A stretch of DNA of 57,994 bases, taken from assembly GCF_049310905.1 (NCBI RefSeq), contig NZ_JBMEMN010000020.1, positions 1 to 57,994 of the forward strand. Direction: 5' to 3'. The notes beneath the pieces were generated by a model that worked only from the letters and a program-made list of their open reading frames with translations, searched no databases and was not told the origin of the DNA. Source of the stretch: Gudongella sp049310905. Its GTDB lineage: Bacteria > Bacillota > Clostridia > Tissierellales > Tissierellaceae. The position numbers and the translations under genes were made by a program. Positions 44,688 through 53,403 of the stretch are shown here, in pieces (within the stretch, counting starts at the first letter, position 1; the number at the start of each line of letters is the position of its first letter).

Positions 44688-45794
44688 ATGTTTGATTTTG
44701 ACATTGATGTGGACCAATTCGCAAAGATTAAGGTTTTTGGAGTAGGTGGAGGAGGAAATAACGCAGTTAATCGTATGATAGAATGCGGAGTCAGGGGAAT
44801 AGAATTTATTGCACTTAATACAGATAAACAAGCATTATATTCATCCAGAGCAGAACTAAAGGTTCAACTTGGAGAGAAAATAACAAAAGGACTTGGAGCA
44901 GGAGCTAATCCAGAGATAGGAACCAAGGCAGCTGAAGAAAACAGAAATGAAATTCTTGAATCACTAAAAGGAGCAGACATGGTCTTTATCACTGCAGGCA
45001 TGGGTGGAGGAACTGGAACAGGAGCAGCACCCATTGTAGCAGAGATTGCCAAGGAACTTGGGATTCTTACAGTTGGAGTAGTAACCAAGCCTTTTACATT
45101 TGAAGGTAAAAAGAGACTTCTTCACGCTGAACAAGGTATTCAGGAGTTAAAGGAGAGGGTAGATACCCTTGTTACAATTCCCAACGATAGACTTCTTCAA
45201 ATAGCAGACAAGAAGACGACCATGGCTGATGCTTTTATGATGGCCGATGAAGTGTTGAAACAAGGTATACAAGGAATATCAGATCTAATAAGTGTACCTA
45301 ACTTAATAAATCTGGACTTTGCTGACGTTAAAACAATTATGTTTGACAAAGGAATAGCACATATGGGAATAGGAAAAGCTTCAGGCGACAATCGAGCTAC
45401 AGAAGCGGCAAAGCAGGCGATTACAAGTCCATTGCTGGAGACATCAATCGATGGAGCAAGGTCTGTTCTTTTAAATATAACAGGTGGAAGTGATCTGGGA
45501 ATATTTGAAGTTAACGAAGCTGCGGACATAATCAGACAATCTGTGGATCCTGATGCGAATATAATATTTGGTGCTGGAATCGATGAAAGCATGTCAGATG
45601 AAATCCAGATTACAGTTATCGCAACAGGTTTCGAGGAAGGACCTTTAAAAAACAAGTCAACTATAAATCAAAAGACAGGATTATTCGGATCCAGAAAAGC
45701 TGACGAACCAACTGAGGAAAAAGAGACAAAGGAAACCAGCATGGAAGATTTGGACATTCCCATATTCCTTAGAAGAAGAGATAAGAACAAATAA
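44688..45794 (+). CDS. ftsZ: cell division protein FtsZ
   Basis: FtsZ (368 residues) is the tubulin-like GTPase of the Z ring. The nucleotide motif GGGTGTG is in AGMGGGTGTGAAPIVA; the N-terminal KVFGVGGGGNNAVNRM and the T7 loop region NLDFADVKTIM are intact. The C-terminal conserved peptide LDIPIFLRRR is present. ATG 44688 follows AGGAGG by 7 bases; ATG 44667 and 44682 are upstream of or too close to that site. ftsA, often next to ftsZ, is absent here, as in other Clostridia with altered tethering or remote ftsA. Confidence 0.97.
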   Translation: MFDFDIDVDQFAKIKVFGVGGGGNNAVNRMIECGVRGIEFIALNTDKQALYSSRAELKVQLGEKITKGLGAGANPEIGTKAAEENRNEILESLKGADMVFITAGMGGGTGTGAAPIVAEIAKELGILTVGVVTKPFTFEGKKRLLHAEQGIQELKERVDTLVTIPNDRLLQIADKKTTMADAFMMADEVLKQGIQGISDLISVPNLINLDFADVKTIMFDKGIAHMGIGKASGDNRATEAAKQAITSPLLETSIDGARSVLLNITGGSDLGIFEVNEAADIIRQSVDPDANIIFGAGIDESMSDEIQITVIATGFEEGPLKNKSTINQKTGLFGSRKADEPTEEKETKETSMEDLDIPIFLRRRDKNK

Positions 45795-45799
45795 GAGCT

Positions 45800-45829
45800 C
45801 AAGACGTATCCGATTCAGGATGCGTCTTG
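45800..45829 (+). terminator. 12-bp hairpin after ftsZ (weak T-run)
   Basis: CAAGACGTATCC pairs with GGATGCGTCTTG (one G-U) around GATTCA. Only TTG follows, so read-through to nrdR is likely. Confidence 0.6.
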
Positions 45830-45850
45830 TTGATAGAGAGGGTGACAACC

Positions 45851-46309
45851 ATGAAGTGTCCTTATTGTGAATATCAGGAATCTAAAGTGGTAGACTCAAG
45901 ACCTACAGATGAAGGGCAGGCCATCCGACGTCGTAGAGAATGCATCAGCTGCGGAAAAAGGTTTACGACCTATGAAAAAATCGAAGAACTACCGATAATA
46001 GTCGTAAAAAAAGATGGAAACAGGCAGGTGTATGATAGAAACAAGCTGATGAACGGTATAATAAAAGCGTGTGAGAAGCGACCAGTATCCATGGCTGTTA
46101 TTGAACAGACAGTAGACAGCATTGAGAAGGCCATCTTCAATTCCTTGGAGAATGAAATCACATCAGTACAAATTGGTGAACTTGTAATGAACAAGCTGAA
46201 GGATGTGGATGAAGTAGCGTATGTGAGATTTGCGTCTGTATACAGGCAATTCAAGGATGTAAATTCCTTTATGGATGAACTTAAGAAGATTCTAGGTGAG
46301 AATAAATAG
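45851..46309 (+). CDS. nrdR: transcriptional repressor NrdR
   Basis: NrdR (152 residues) senses dATP/ATP through an ATP-cone and represses ribonucleotide reductase genes. The N-terminal zinc ribbon has CPYC and CISCGKRFTTYE; the ATP-cone (about 46-136) contains VVKKDGNRQVYDR. ATG 45851 follows GAGGGTG; a reading from 45827 is longer than the family. It lies between ftsZ and the sigma-54 activator; no NrdR boxes or nrd genes were recognised in the window. Confidence 0.96.
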   Translation: MKCPYCEYQESKVVDSRPTDEGQAIRRRRECISCGKRFTTYEKIEELPIIVVKKDGNRQVYDRNKLMNGIIKACEKRPVSMAVIEQTVDSIEKAIFNSLENEITSVQIGELVMNKLKDVDEVAYVRFASVYRQFKDVNSFMDELKKILGENK

Positions 46310-46322
46310 GGGTTGTTACTCA

Positions 46323-47738
46323 ATGAAAAAAACTCAAATCAATGATTTAATGGTGCAAAATATTTTGCGTTATGGAAATATTGGAATCCATGTTATTGAC
46401 AAGGACAGAAAAACTATCATTTACAATGAAGCAATGGCTGATCTTGAAGGTCTGGAGATATTTCAAGTACTGGAGAAAGATATTTTGGAAATATTTCCAA
46501 GCCTCAATGAGGATACTTCAACATTGATAAAAGTCATTAATTCCGGTCAACCCATATTAAATTCAACACAGACATATTTTAACTTCAGAGGTCATTCAAT
46601 AACAACAATTAGTTCAACAATCCCATTATATTATGGGGAAGTAATTGTCGGTGCAATGGAGATTGCACAGGATGTAACAAATTTAAGAAAGCTTTCTGAC
46701 CAACTGCTGGAGTTGCAACAGGAGTTAAAAGTAAGCAAACGTGATACAAAAAGAAGTGCACAAATAAAAAAGTACACTTTCAATAGTATTATCGGTAACA
46801 ATAAAACCTTGGTATTGGCAAAGGAAATCGGTGAAAGGGCAAGTGAGACTCCGTCAAGTGTCCTTATACACGGTGAAACAGGAACTGGTAAAGAAATGTT
46901 TGCCCAGTCAATACATAATCACGGAGTAAGACGAAACAATACTTTCATTGCTCAGAATTGTGCAGCCATACCGGATTCACTTTTGGAAGGAATATTGTTT
47001 GGAACAGAAAAAGGTGGATTTACTGGTGCAATCGAGAGAGAGGGCATATTCGAGCAAGCCAATGGTGGCACACTATTACTGGATGAAATCAATTCAATGA
47101 GTCTTCCTCTCCAGGCCAAGCTATTAAGAGTGCTTCAGGAAGGATACATAAGGAGAATAGGTGGATTGAAGGATATCCCAATAGATGTAAGAATAATTGC
47201 AACCACCAATGAAGATCCCAGAGCAGGTGTGGATAATGGAGCAATAAGAAGAGACCTTTACTATAGATTAAGCGTAATCAATATACATATTCCACCACTT
47301 AGAGAAAGACTGGATGATCTACAGCTGTTGATCAAGTATTTTATCAGAAAATATAATAAGCTGTTGAATAAGTCTATTGAAAAGGTATCTGACCAGGTTA
47401 TGAATGATTTTAGCAGCTATGATTGGCCAGGAAATATCCGTGAGCTTGAGAATTTTATTGAAGGTGCCATGAATATGGTCTCTTCAAAGGATAAAGTCCT
47501 CAACAGAGAGAACTTCATTACATCAAACTTTATTCCGAAAACATCAAATGCTGAAAGCAATATGATTGGGCAGTTATCCAAGAATTCATTACCGGAGCTT
47601 CTACAGGATATCGAAGAAAAACTTATTCTGGAAATGATGGGAAGGTACAACAATAATATTACTATTGCAGCCAGGCATATGGGGATTAAGAGACAAACAC
47701 TACAACATAAATTAAAGAAAATGGACCAGACGCAATAA
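46323..47738 (+). CDS. sigma-54-dependent activator (PAS, AAA+, Fis HTH)
   Basis: A 471-residue enhancer-binding protein. A PAS-like sensor (about 15-130) precedes the AAA+ domain: Walker A GETGTGKE at 184-191, the sigma-54 contact loop GGFTGA at 231-236 (usual GAFTGA), Walker B GTLLLDEIN, and the R-finger region RRDLYYRL. The C-terminal Fis-type helix-turn-helix is NITIAARHMGIKRQTLQHKL. The architecture resembles RocR/PrdR-type regulators of amino acid use. It lies just upstream of a -24/-12 promoter and the ornithine operon, so it is the probable activator. A perfect-stem terminator overlaps its stop codon. Confidence 0.93.
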   Translation: MKKTQINDLMVQNILRYGNIGIHVIDKDRKTIIYNEAMADLEGLEIFQVLEKDILEIFPSLNEDTSTLIKVINSGQPILNSTQTYFNFRGHSITTISSTIPLYYGEVIVGAMEIAQDVTNLRKLSDQLLELQQELKVSKRDTKRSAQIKKYTFNSIIGNNKTLVLAKEIGERASETPSSVLIHGETGTGKEMFAQSIHNHGVRRNNTFIAQNCAAIPDSLLEGILFGTEKGGFTGAIEREGIFEQANGGTLLLDEINSMSLPLQAKLLRVLQEGYIRRIGGLKDIPIDVRIIATTNEDPRAGVDNGAIRRDLYYRLSVINIHIPPLRERLDDLQLLIKYFIRKYNKLLNKSIEKVSDQVMNDFSSYDWPGNIRELENFIEGAMNMVSSKDKVLNRENFITSNFIPKTSNAESNMIGQLSKNSLPELLQDIEEKLILEMMGRYNNNITIAARHMGIKRQTLQHKLKKMDQTQ

Positions 47739-47773
47739 CATTTGCATTAAATGCAAATGTTATTGCGTTTTTT
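47731..47773 (+). terminator. 17-bp perfect-stem terminator overlapping the activator stop codon
   Basis: CGCAATAACATTTGCAT (47731-47747) and its exact reverse complement (47751-47767) flank TAA, followed by six T. The last two codons and the stop of the activator lie in the stem. The palindrome is 84 bases upstream of the -24 box and might double as an activator site. Confidence 0.92.
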
Positions 47774-47816
47774 AATGTGAATATCTGATTTTTACGACTT
47801 TTCTACTGCAAGAATA

Positions 47817-47836
47817 GTATATTTCATGTAAAATAC
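47817..47836. promoter_or_regulatory. imperfect palindrome centred on CATG before the -24 box
   Basis: GTATATTTCATGTAAAATAC reads nearly the same on both strands (two mismatched pairs). Its right edge is 15 bases before TGGCAC. Too close for a usual enhancer; role unknown. Confidence 0.3.
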
Positions 47837-47850
47837 AGGTTTATATAACT

Positions 47851-47866
47851 TGGCACGGGAATTGCA
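47851..47866 (+). promoter_or_regulatory. sigma-54 (-24/-12) promoter of the ornithine operon
   Basis: TGGCACGGGAATTGCA matches the sigma-54 consensus TGGCACN5TTGCA with the required GG-to-GC spacing. Start of transcription expected near 47877, about 47 bases before the ord start. Confidence 0.93.
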
Positions 47867-47923
47867 ATGTATAAAGGTATAAATAATATTAGAACGCTAA
47901 TCAAATACTAACGGAGGTGCTTT

Positions 47924-48973
47924 ATGAGAAAAGAAAACGTAAAGGTAATAATTTGGGGATTAGGCGCAATGGGAAGCGGCATGGCTGATATGCTGCTAAA
48001 AAAGAAAGGCGTTGAAATTGTTGGAGCAGTTGGAAGAGGCAATAAGCTTGGAAAGAGTATGTATGACTACATTTCAACTGAGAGAGGCGACAGACCAGAC
48101 GTCATAATAGGAACACCTGAGGAAGTAATAACAGAAGGTTGTGCTGATGTTGTACTTACAGCAACTGACTCATTTACAAAAATAGCATTTGATAGATTGA
48201 AGTTTATACTTGAGAAGAAGATAAATGTTGTTTCTTCAGCTGAAGAGATGGCTTATCCACTTGCTCAGTCACCTGAAGAAGCAAAGCAGCTTGATGAAAT
48301 AGCAAAGGCTAACGGAGTATCAATCATAGGTACGGGTATCAACCCTGGTCTGATCATGGACCTTCTAGTTGTATTGATGACTGGATGCTGTGAAACAGTA
48401 GATCATGTTACAGCCAGGAGAGTAAATAGCCTTTCACCATTTGGTCCTGCAGTAATGGAGGAGCAAGGAATTGGAATCACCAAGGAAGAATTTGAAGAAG
48501 GTGTAAAAACAGGTCATCTATCAGGTCACGTTGGATTCCCAGAGTCAATCCATATGATAGCTGATGCCATAGGTTGGGATGTAGAAAAGATTGAGCAGTC
48601 AATGGAACCAATCATGACAGATGTGGACAGAAAATCTCCACATGGATTTGCCAAAGCAGGAAATGTAGCAGGATGTGCCATGAAAGGATTCGGATATGTT
48701 GATGGAGAGATGAAAATTGAAATGGATCACCCACAGCAAATAGAGCCTGAGCAGGTTGGAGTAAATACTGGGGACTATGTAATAATAAAGGGTAACCCAG
48801 ATATAAATCTTGTAAACTCACCAGAAGTTCCTGGAGGAATCGGAACAATTGCAATGTGTGTAAACATGATTCCGCACATTATAAATGCAAGACCAGGATT
48901 AAAAACCATGATAGACCTTCCAGTGCCTAGAGCAATTATGGGTGACATGAGAAAAATGATTGAAGTTGAATAA
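47924..48973 (+). CDS. ord: 2,4-diaminopentanoate dehydrogenase
   Basis: Ord (349 residues) oxidatively deaminates 2,4-diaminopentanoate to 2-amino-4-oxopentanoate with NAD(P). The N-terminal Rossmann motif is IIWGLGAMGSGMADMLL; the middle contains NPGLIMDLLVVLMTG, typical of the dihydrodipicolinate-reductase-like Ord family. It is the first gene after the sigma-54 promoter, with GGAGGTG before the ATG. A 112-base gap with a hairpin separates it from ortA. Confidence 0.93.
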   Translation: MRKENVKVIIWGLGAMGSGMADMLLKKKGVEIVGAVGRGNKLGKSMYDYISTERGDRPDVIIGTPEEVITEGCADVVLTATDSFTKIAFDRLKFILEKKINVVSSAEEMAYPLAQSPEEAKQLDEIAKANGVSIIGTGINPGLIMDLLVVLMTGCCETVDHVTARRVNSLSPFGPAVMEEQGIGITKEEFEEGVKTGHLSGHVGFPESIHMIADAIGWDVEKIEQSMEPIMTDVDRKSPHGFAKAGNVAGCAMKGFGYVDGEMKIEMDHPQQIEPEQVGVNTGDYVIIKGNPDINLVNSPEVPGGIGTIAMCVNMIPHIINARPGLKTMIDLPVPRAIMGDMRKMIEVE

Positions 48974-49022
48974 TTAAGACAAAATAGATATAAAAACATT
49001 AAGATTTAGAAACATATTGGAA

Positions 49023-49047
49023 ATGAGTAGATAATTTGTCTACTCAT
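49023..49047 (+). other. intercistronic hairpin between ord and ortA
   Basis: ATGAGTAGA pairs perfectly with TCTACTCAT around TAATTTG. TTCTTCC follows, not a clear T-run, so it may modulate or protect the mRNA rather than stop transcription. Confidence 0.6.
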
Positions 49048-49084
49048 TCTTCCATGAAAACAGGTGAAGAAGGAGGAACTGGAT

Positions 49085-49396
49085 ATGACTGCAAAAAAAG
49101 GCGATTGGGTAAGAATCCACAAGATTATTCTAAAAGTTGGTGAAAGAGCACCGAACATACCTGAGGATACTCAAAGCGTTCCCTTGGAAATGTGGGATAA
49201 GGGATTCCTGATGAACGAGAATGCAAATATTGGAGATCAGGTTGACATTGAGACATATATTGGACGAAAAGTGACTGGAGAATTGATAGAAATCAATCCT
49301 TTCTGGGATCACGATTATGGAAAGGCAGTGCCTGAACTTCTGTATATTGGAAGACAGGCAAGGGAACTATTGGAGGAAGGTGAAAAACATGACTAA
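49085..49396 (+). CDS. ortA: 2-amino-4-oxopentanoate thiolase, alpha subunit
   Basis: OrtA (103 residues) is the small chain of the thiolase that cleaves 2-amino-4-oxopentanoate with CoA to D-alanine and acetyl-CoA. Identification rests on the characteristic small-chain sequence (IPEDTQSVPLEMWDKGFL, INPFWDHDYGKAVPEL) and the operon order. ATG 49085 follows GAAGGAGG; a GTG at 49064 is upstream of that site. It overlaps ortB by 8 bases. Confidence 0.92.
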   Translation: MTAKKGDWVRIHKIILKVGERAPNIPEDTQSVPLEMWDKGFLMNENANIGDQVDIETYIGRKVTGELIEINPFWDHDYGKAVPELLYIGRQARELLEEGEKHD

Positions 49397-50819
49397 AGAC
49401 AGGAGCTTCAGCGCCGTTATGGCAAGAAAACCTGAAATTATGAAGTCTTCAGTTGGAATTGACTACGATATCTTCGAGTCAGGAAGAATTGCCTTTGATT
49501 ATGAAAGAATGATGAAGGAAACAGGATATAGTTTACAGGAAATTGAGGAGATACAAAAGCAAACAACTGTTGGGAACACGCCACTATACGAGCTGAATAA
49601 CATTACAAGACTTGCAAGAAAATACTCCAAGCCAGGAAAGGGAGCCAGAATTTTTCTTAAAGATGAGGCAAGCAATCCTTCTGGAAGTTTTAAAGCAAGG
49701 CGAGCAGCTACTGCAGTTTATCACGCTCAAAAATTGGGGTATAAAGGTGTTATAGCAGCTACATCAGGAAATTATGGAGCAGCGGTTGCATCACAGGCAG
49801 CAATGAGAGGCCTAAAATGCATAATTGTCCAGGAATGCTATGATTCTAAAGGAAAAGGTCAGCCTGAAATAATCGAGAAGGCAAGAGCATGTGAAGCATA
49901 TGGAGCAGAAGTAGTACAGCTGTCAGTAGGACCTGAACTGTTTTACTCATTCCTTCTTTTGCTTGAAGATACAGGATTTTTCAACGCATCTCTTTATACG
50001 CCATTTGGTATTGCAGGAGTGGAAACACTTGGATATGAAATATCAATGCAATTCAGAGAAAAAGAAGGAAGAGATCCAGATGCAGTTGTGGTAACAAATG
50101 CAGGTGGTGGAAACCTTACAGGTACTGCCAGAGGACTTATCAAGGCAGGCGCACTTGATACTACAGTTATAGGAGCCAGTGTGAGCCTTTCAGGACTTCA
50201 CATGGCAAGTGATGAGCAGTTCAATAAAAAATCATTTACAACAGGACATACCGGTTTTGGTATTCCTTTTGCAACTTGGCCAGACAGATCAGACGTTCCA
50301 AGATCAGCAGCCAGACCATTAAGATATATGGATAGATATTTAACAGTAAACCAGGGATCAGTATTCTATATGACTGAGTTGCTTGCACAAGTTGAAGGAC
50401 TTGAAAGAGGACCGGCTGGTAACACTGCCCTTGCTGCAGCATTTGTTCTAGCTCAGGAAATGGATGAGGACCAGATTGTAGTTGTTCAGGAGACTGAGTA
50501 TACTGGAGCAGGAAAGCATATCAATCCACAGCTTACATTTGCAAAGGAAAATGGAATAAAGATTCTTAAGGGAAATCCAGCCCAAGAGGTTCCAGGAGAG
50601 AACATTATTCTTCCTGAGAATCCAGGAATGCTGTGTGTTGAAGAGCTTGACATTGAAAAAACAAAAAAATCATATATAAGAAACTGCATAAAGAACTCAG
50701 GAGTTGAAACTGTAAACAGAGAAGACCTTGACTTTCTTGTAGCTGATACAAAATCGAAAGAGGGTTTTGTTAGAGATGCACTGGAAGAATTGGGAGTAAA
50801 AGTTGAAACGGAGGAATAA
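49389..50819 (+). CDS. ortB: 2-amino-4-oxopentanoate thiolase, beta subunit (PLP)
   Basis: OrtB (476 residues) is the PLP-dependent chain of the thiolase. It has a threonine-synthase-like fold type II; the PLP Lys is Lys102 in NPSGSFKARRAAT, and ATSGNYGAAVASQAA and NAGGGNLTG form the cofactor phosphate and ring contacts. ATG 49389 follows GAGGAAGGTG inside the end of ortA (ATGACTAA overlap), so the chains are coupled. Longer readings from 49317 overlap ortA and are rejected. Confidence 0.94.
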   Translation: MTKDRSFSAVMARKPEIMKSSVGIDYDIFESGRIAFDYERMMKETGYSLQEIEEIQKQTTVGNTPLYELNNITRLARKYSKPGKGARIFLKDEASNPSGSFKARRAATAVYHAQKLGYKGVIAATSGNYGAAVASQAAMRGLKCIIVQECYDSKGKGQPEIIEKARACEAYGAEVVQLSVGPELFYSFLLLLEDTGFFNASLYTPFGIAGVETLGYEISMQFREKEGRDPDAVVVTNAGGGNLTGTARGLIKAGALDTTVIGASVSLSGLHMASDEQFNKKSFTTGHTGFGIPFATWPDRSDVPRSAARPLRYMDRYLTVNQGSVFYMTELLAQVEGLERGPAGNTALAAAFVLAQEMDEDQIVVVQETEYTGAGKHINPQLTFAKENGIKILKGNPAQEVPGENIILPENPGMLCVEELDIEKTKKSYIRNCIKNSGVETVNREDLDFLVADTKSKEGFVRDALEELGVKVETEE

Positions 50820-50821
50820 TA

Positions 50822-51187
50822 ATGAAGAGAGCAGATGATTTTCAAGAACGAAGAAAAAAACTGGCAGATCTTTCAGAAGATCAGCTGGAGGCCAGATTCT
50901 GGGAGTTAGCTGAAGAGCTTGTTGATCCAATAGTAGATTTGGGTTACAAGAATACAAGTCCTTCGATTGAGAGAAGCATACTATTGAGAATGGGCTTCTC
51001 AAGTGTAGAGGCAAAAAGTATAGTCGATAATGCAATAGACAGAGGCTTGATTGGAAAAGGTGTTGGACACATTGTTTACAAGCTTGCAAATAAGAAGAAC
51101 ATGGGAATTAGAGAAACAGGTCTCCTTCTGGTAGAAGGCGACGCCTGGAATGAAGTTAAGCCCTTGTTTGAAGGAGGTGCCAAATAA
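50822..51187 (+). CDS. oraS: D-ornithine 4,5-aminomutase S (alpha) subunit
   Basis: OraS (121 residues) is the small chain of the adenosylcobalamin- and PLP-dependent mutase that moves the terminal amino group of D-ornithine to C4. It is recognised by sequence (RADDFQERRKKLADLSEDQL, GVGHIVYKLANKK) and by lying directly before oraE. The stop and the oraE start share one base (TAATG), so equal amounts of the two chains are likely made. Confidence 0.94.
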   Translation: MKRADDFQERRKKLADLSEDQLEARFWELAEELVDPIVDLGYKNTSPSIERSILLRMGFSSVEAKSIVDNAIDRGLIGKGVGHIVYKLANKKNMGIRETGLLLVEGDAWNEVKPLFEGGAK

Positions 51188-53403
51188 TGGATCTTAAACC
51201 AAATGAAAAACTGGATATCAAGGAACTCTTAAAGGACATAGAGAATTACAGGCCAAAGAGAAGAGGATGGCACTGGAGAGAAGGCCAAGGCGAAAAGAGA
51301 CAAATCGGAAAATTTGAATACTATGAGACTTCCGAGAATCTTAAGCAAAGCCAACCACTTCCAGCTTCAAAGTATTTTGAAAATATCGATCCACAACCGC
51401 AACCTGTTATAACTACGGAAATAGCATCAGGTAGATTCGAGGATGATATAAGAAGAATGAGAATGGCTGCATGGCATGGTGCTGATCATCTAATGGTAAT
51501 TAGAACTGCCGGACAGTCACATTTTGAAAGTTTGATTGAAGGTACACCACAGGGTGTTGGTGGAATTCCAATAACCCGTAAGCAGGTAAGGGTACAGAGA
51601 AAAGCCCTGGACTTGATTGAAGAGGAAGTTGGAAGACCAATAAACTATCATTCATATGTATCAGGGGTGGCAGGTCCTGAAATTGCAGTTATGTTTGCAG
51701 AAGAAGGCGTAAACGGAGCACACCAGGATCCACAATATAACGTATTGTACAGAAACATAAACATGATAAGATCATTCGTTGATGCTGCAGAGGCAAAGAA
51801 GGTTATGACCTGGGCTGACATTGCACAGATTGATGGTGCTCACAACGCTAATGCTACAGCCAGAGAAGCTTGGAAGGTCATGCCTGAGTTGATGGTACAG
51901 CATGCGATAAATTCAATATTTTCTGTTAAGGTAGGAATGAAGAAAGGTAATATATGTCTTTCAACTGTACCTCCAACAGCACCTCCAGCGCCAAGTATGA
52001 GACTTGATCTGCCATATGCAGTTGCTTTGAGAGACCTGTTCAGGGAGTATAGAATGAGAGCGCAGCAAAATACCAAATACATGGAATCATCAGCAAGAGA
52101 AGCAACCGTTACACATGTATTGAACCTATTGATTTCACAAATGACATCAGCTGATATTCAATCGACAATCACACCTGATGAAGGAAGAAATGTGCCATGG
52201 CACATTTATAACATCGAAGCAACAGATACTGCAAAGCAGGTTTTCAACGGACTTGACGGTTTGATGTCAATGATTCAGCTCAAGCGTCACGACAGTGAGC
52301 TGGGAGATATGGTAAGAGAACTGAAGGAAAGAGCAATTCTGTTTATGGAAGAGATGCTGGAAATCGGAGGCTACTTCAAGGCAGTGCAGGATGGATTCTT
52401 TGTTGACTCAGGATACTATCCCGAGAGAAACGGAGATGGAATCATAAGGAAAATAGACGGTGGTGTAGGAGAAGGTACTGTATACGAGAGAGATACTGAC
52501 TACATGGCTCCTGTAACAGCACATTTTGGATACAACAACATCGCACAGTATGGCGAGGAATATGTTGAGGATCCATCAAAGCTAATCGGTGGATCAACAC
52601 TTGAAGACCCAGAAAAGATAATCTTTATAGATGAGCTTGATGAGTCTGACAATGTAAATGTAAGACTTGAAGAAGTAAAGGATCTGATCGGCACAACAAA
52701 GATTAAGCCGGAAATGGAATGGCTTGGAGATGGAATCATCCTCTTGACAATGTTCCTTCCAACTGATGTCAGAACTGCTGAATTTGCAGCTCTTGAAATC
52801 GGCAAGAGGATGAACCTCCACGACTGTGAAGTAATCCACAGGGAGATCATGCAGGAAGCAGAGGGTTCAAGAATTGAGCTTAAGGGTAAGGTTGATTTTT
52901 CAATTGATACAAGTGAGCTTGTAATTCCTCCGAAACCGGAAGTAATGTCAGATGACCAGATCAGGGAGGAAATCGACAACAAACATATGAAGGTAGTTGC
53001 TGCAACTGTAGGAGAGGACGAGCATTCCGTAGGTATCCGTGAGATCATTGATATAAAGCATGGTGGAATCGAGGGATACGGAATTGAATGTCATATCCTT
53101 GGAACATCAGTTTCAGTAGAAAAGTTGCTTGATGCTGCAATTGAGATGAATGCAGATGCTGTTCTTACTTCAACAATCATTTCACACGATGATATCCACT
53201 ACAAGAACATGAAGAAGCTTCACGAATACGCCATTGAGAGAGGTGTAAGGGACAAGATGATCTTTATTGCTGGTGGAACTCAGGTATCAAATGAAACTGC
53301 AGTTAAAAATGGTATGGATGCAGGATTTGGCCGTGGAACAAAAGGTTCACATGTAGCTACTTTCCTAGTGAAGAAGAGACGTGAAATGGCCAATGAAGAT
53401 TAA
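51187..53403 (+). CDS. oraE: D-ornithine 4,5-aminomutase E (beta) subunit
   Basis: OraE (738 residues) carries PLP and adenosylcobalamin. The B12-binding motif DxHxxG is DEHSVG with His613, and the PLP Lys is Lys624, 11 residues later; the same spacing (His618 and Lys629) is known in the Clostridium sticklandii enzyme. A TIM-barrel domain precedes the Rossmann domain. The C-terminus (IFIAGGTQVSNETA) is typical of B12-binding domains. It overlaps oraS by one base and the next gene by 11. Confidence 0.96.
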   Translation: MDLKPNEKLDIKELLKDIENYRPKRRGWHWREGQGEKRQIGKFEYYETSENLKQSQPLPASKYFENIDPQPQPVITTEIASGRFEDDIRRMRMAAWHGADHLMVIRTAGQSHFESLIEGTPQGVGGIPITRKQVRVQRKALDLIEEEVGRPINYHSYVSGVAGPEIAVMFAEEGVNGAHQDPQYNVLYRNINMIRSFVDAAEAKKVMTWADIAQIDGAHNANATAREAWKVMPELMVQHAINSIFSVKVGMKKGNICLSTVPPTAPPAPSMRLDLPYAVALRDLFREYRMRAQQNTKYMESSAREATVTHVLNLLISQMTSADIQSTITPDEGRNVPWHIYNIEATDTAKQVFNGLDGLMSMIQLKRHDSELGDMVRELKERAILFMEEMLEIGGYFKAVQDGFFVDSGYYPERNGDGIIRKIDGGVGEGTVYERDTDYMAPVTAHFGYNNIAQYGEEYVEDPSKLIGGSTLEDPEKIIFIDELDESDNVNVRLEEVKDLIGTTKIKPEMEWLGDGIILLTMFLPTDVRTAEFAALEIGKRMNLHDCEVIHREIMQEAEGSRIELKGKVDFSIDTSELVIPPKPEVMSDDQIREEIDNKHMKVVAATVGEDEHSVGIREIIDIKHGGIEGYGIECHILGTSVSVEKLLDAAIEMNADAVLTSTIISHDDIHYKNMKKLHEYAIERGVRDKMIFIAGGTQVSNETAVKNGMDAGFGRGTKGSHVATFLVKKRREMANED

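Noticed and set aside
52500..53048. 182-residue - strand frame opposite oraE
   Set aside because: It is Ser/Ile-rich, mirrors the codon use of oraE, and overlaps a fully conserved enzyme gene.
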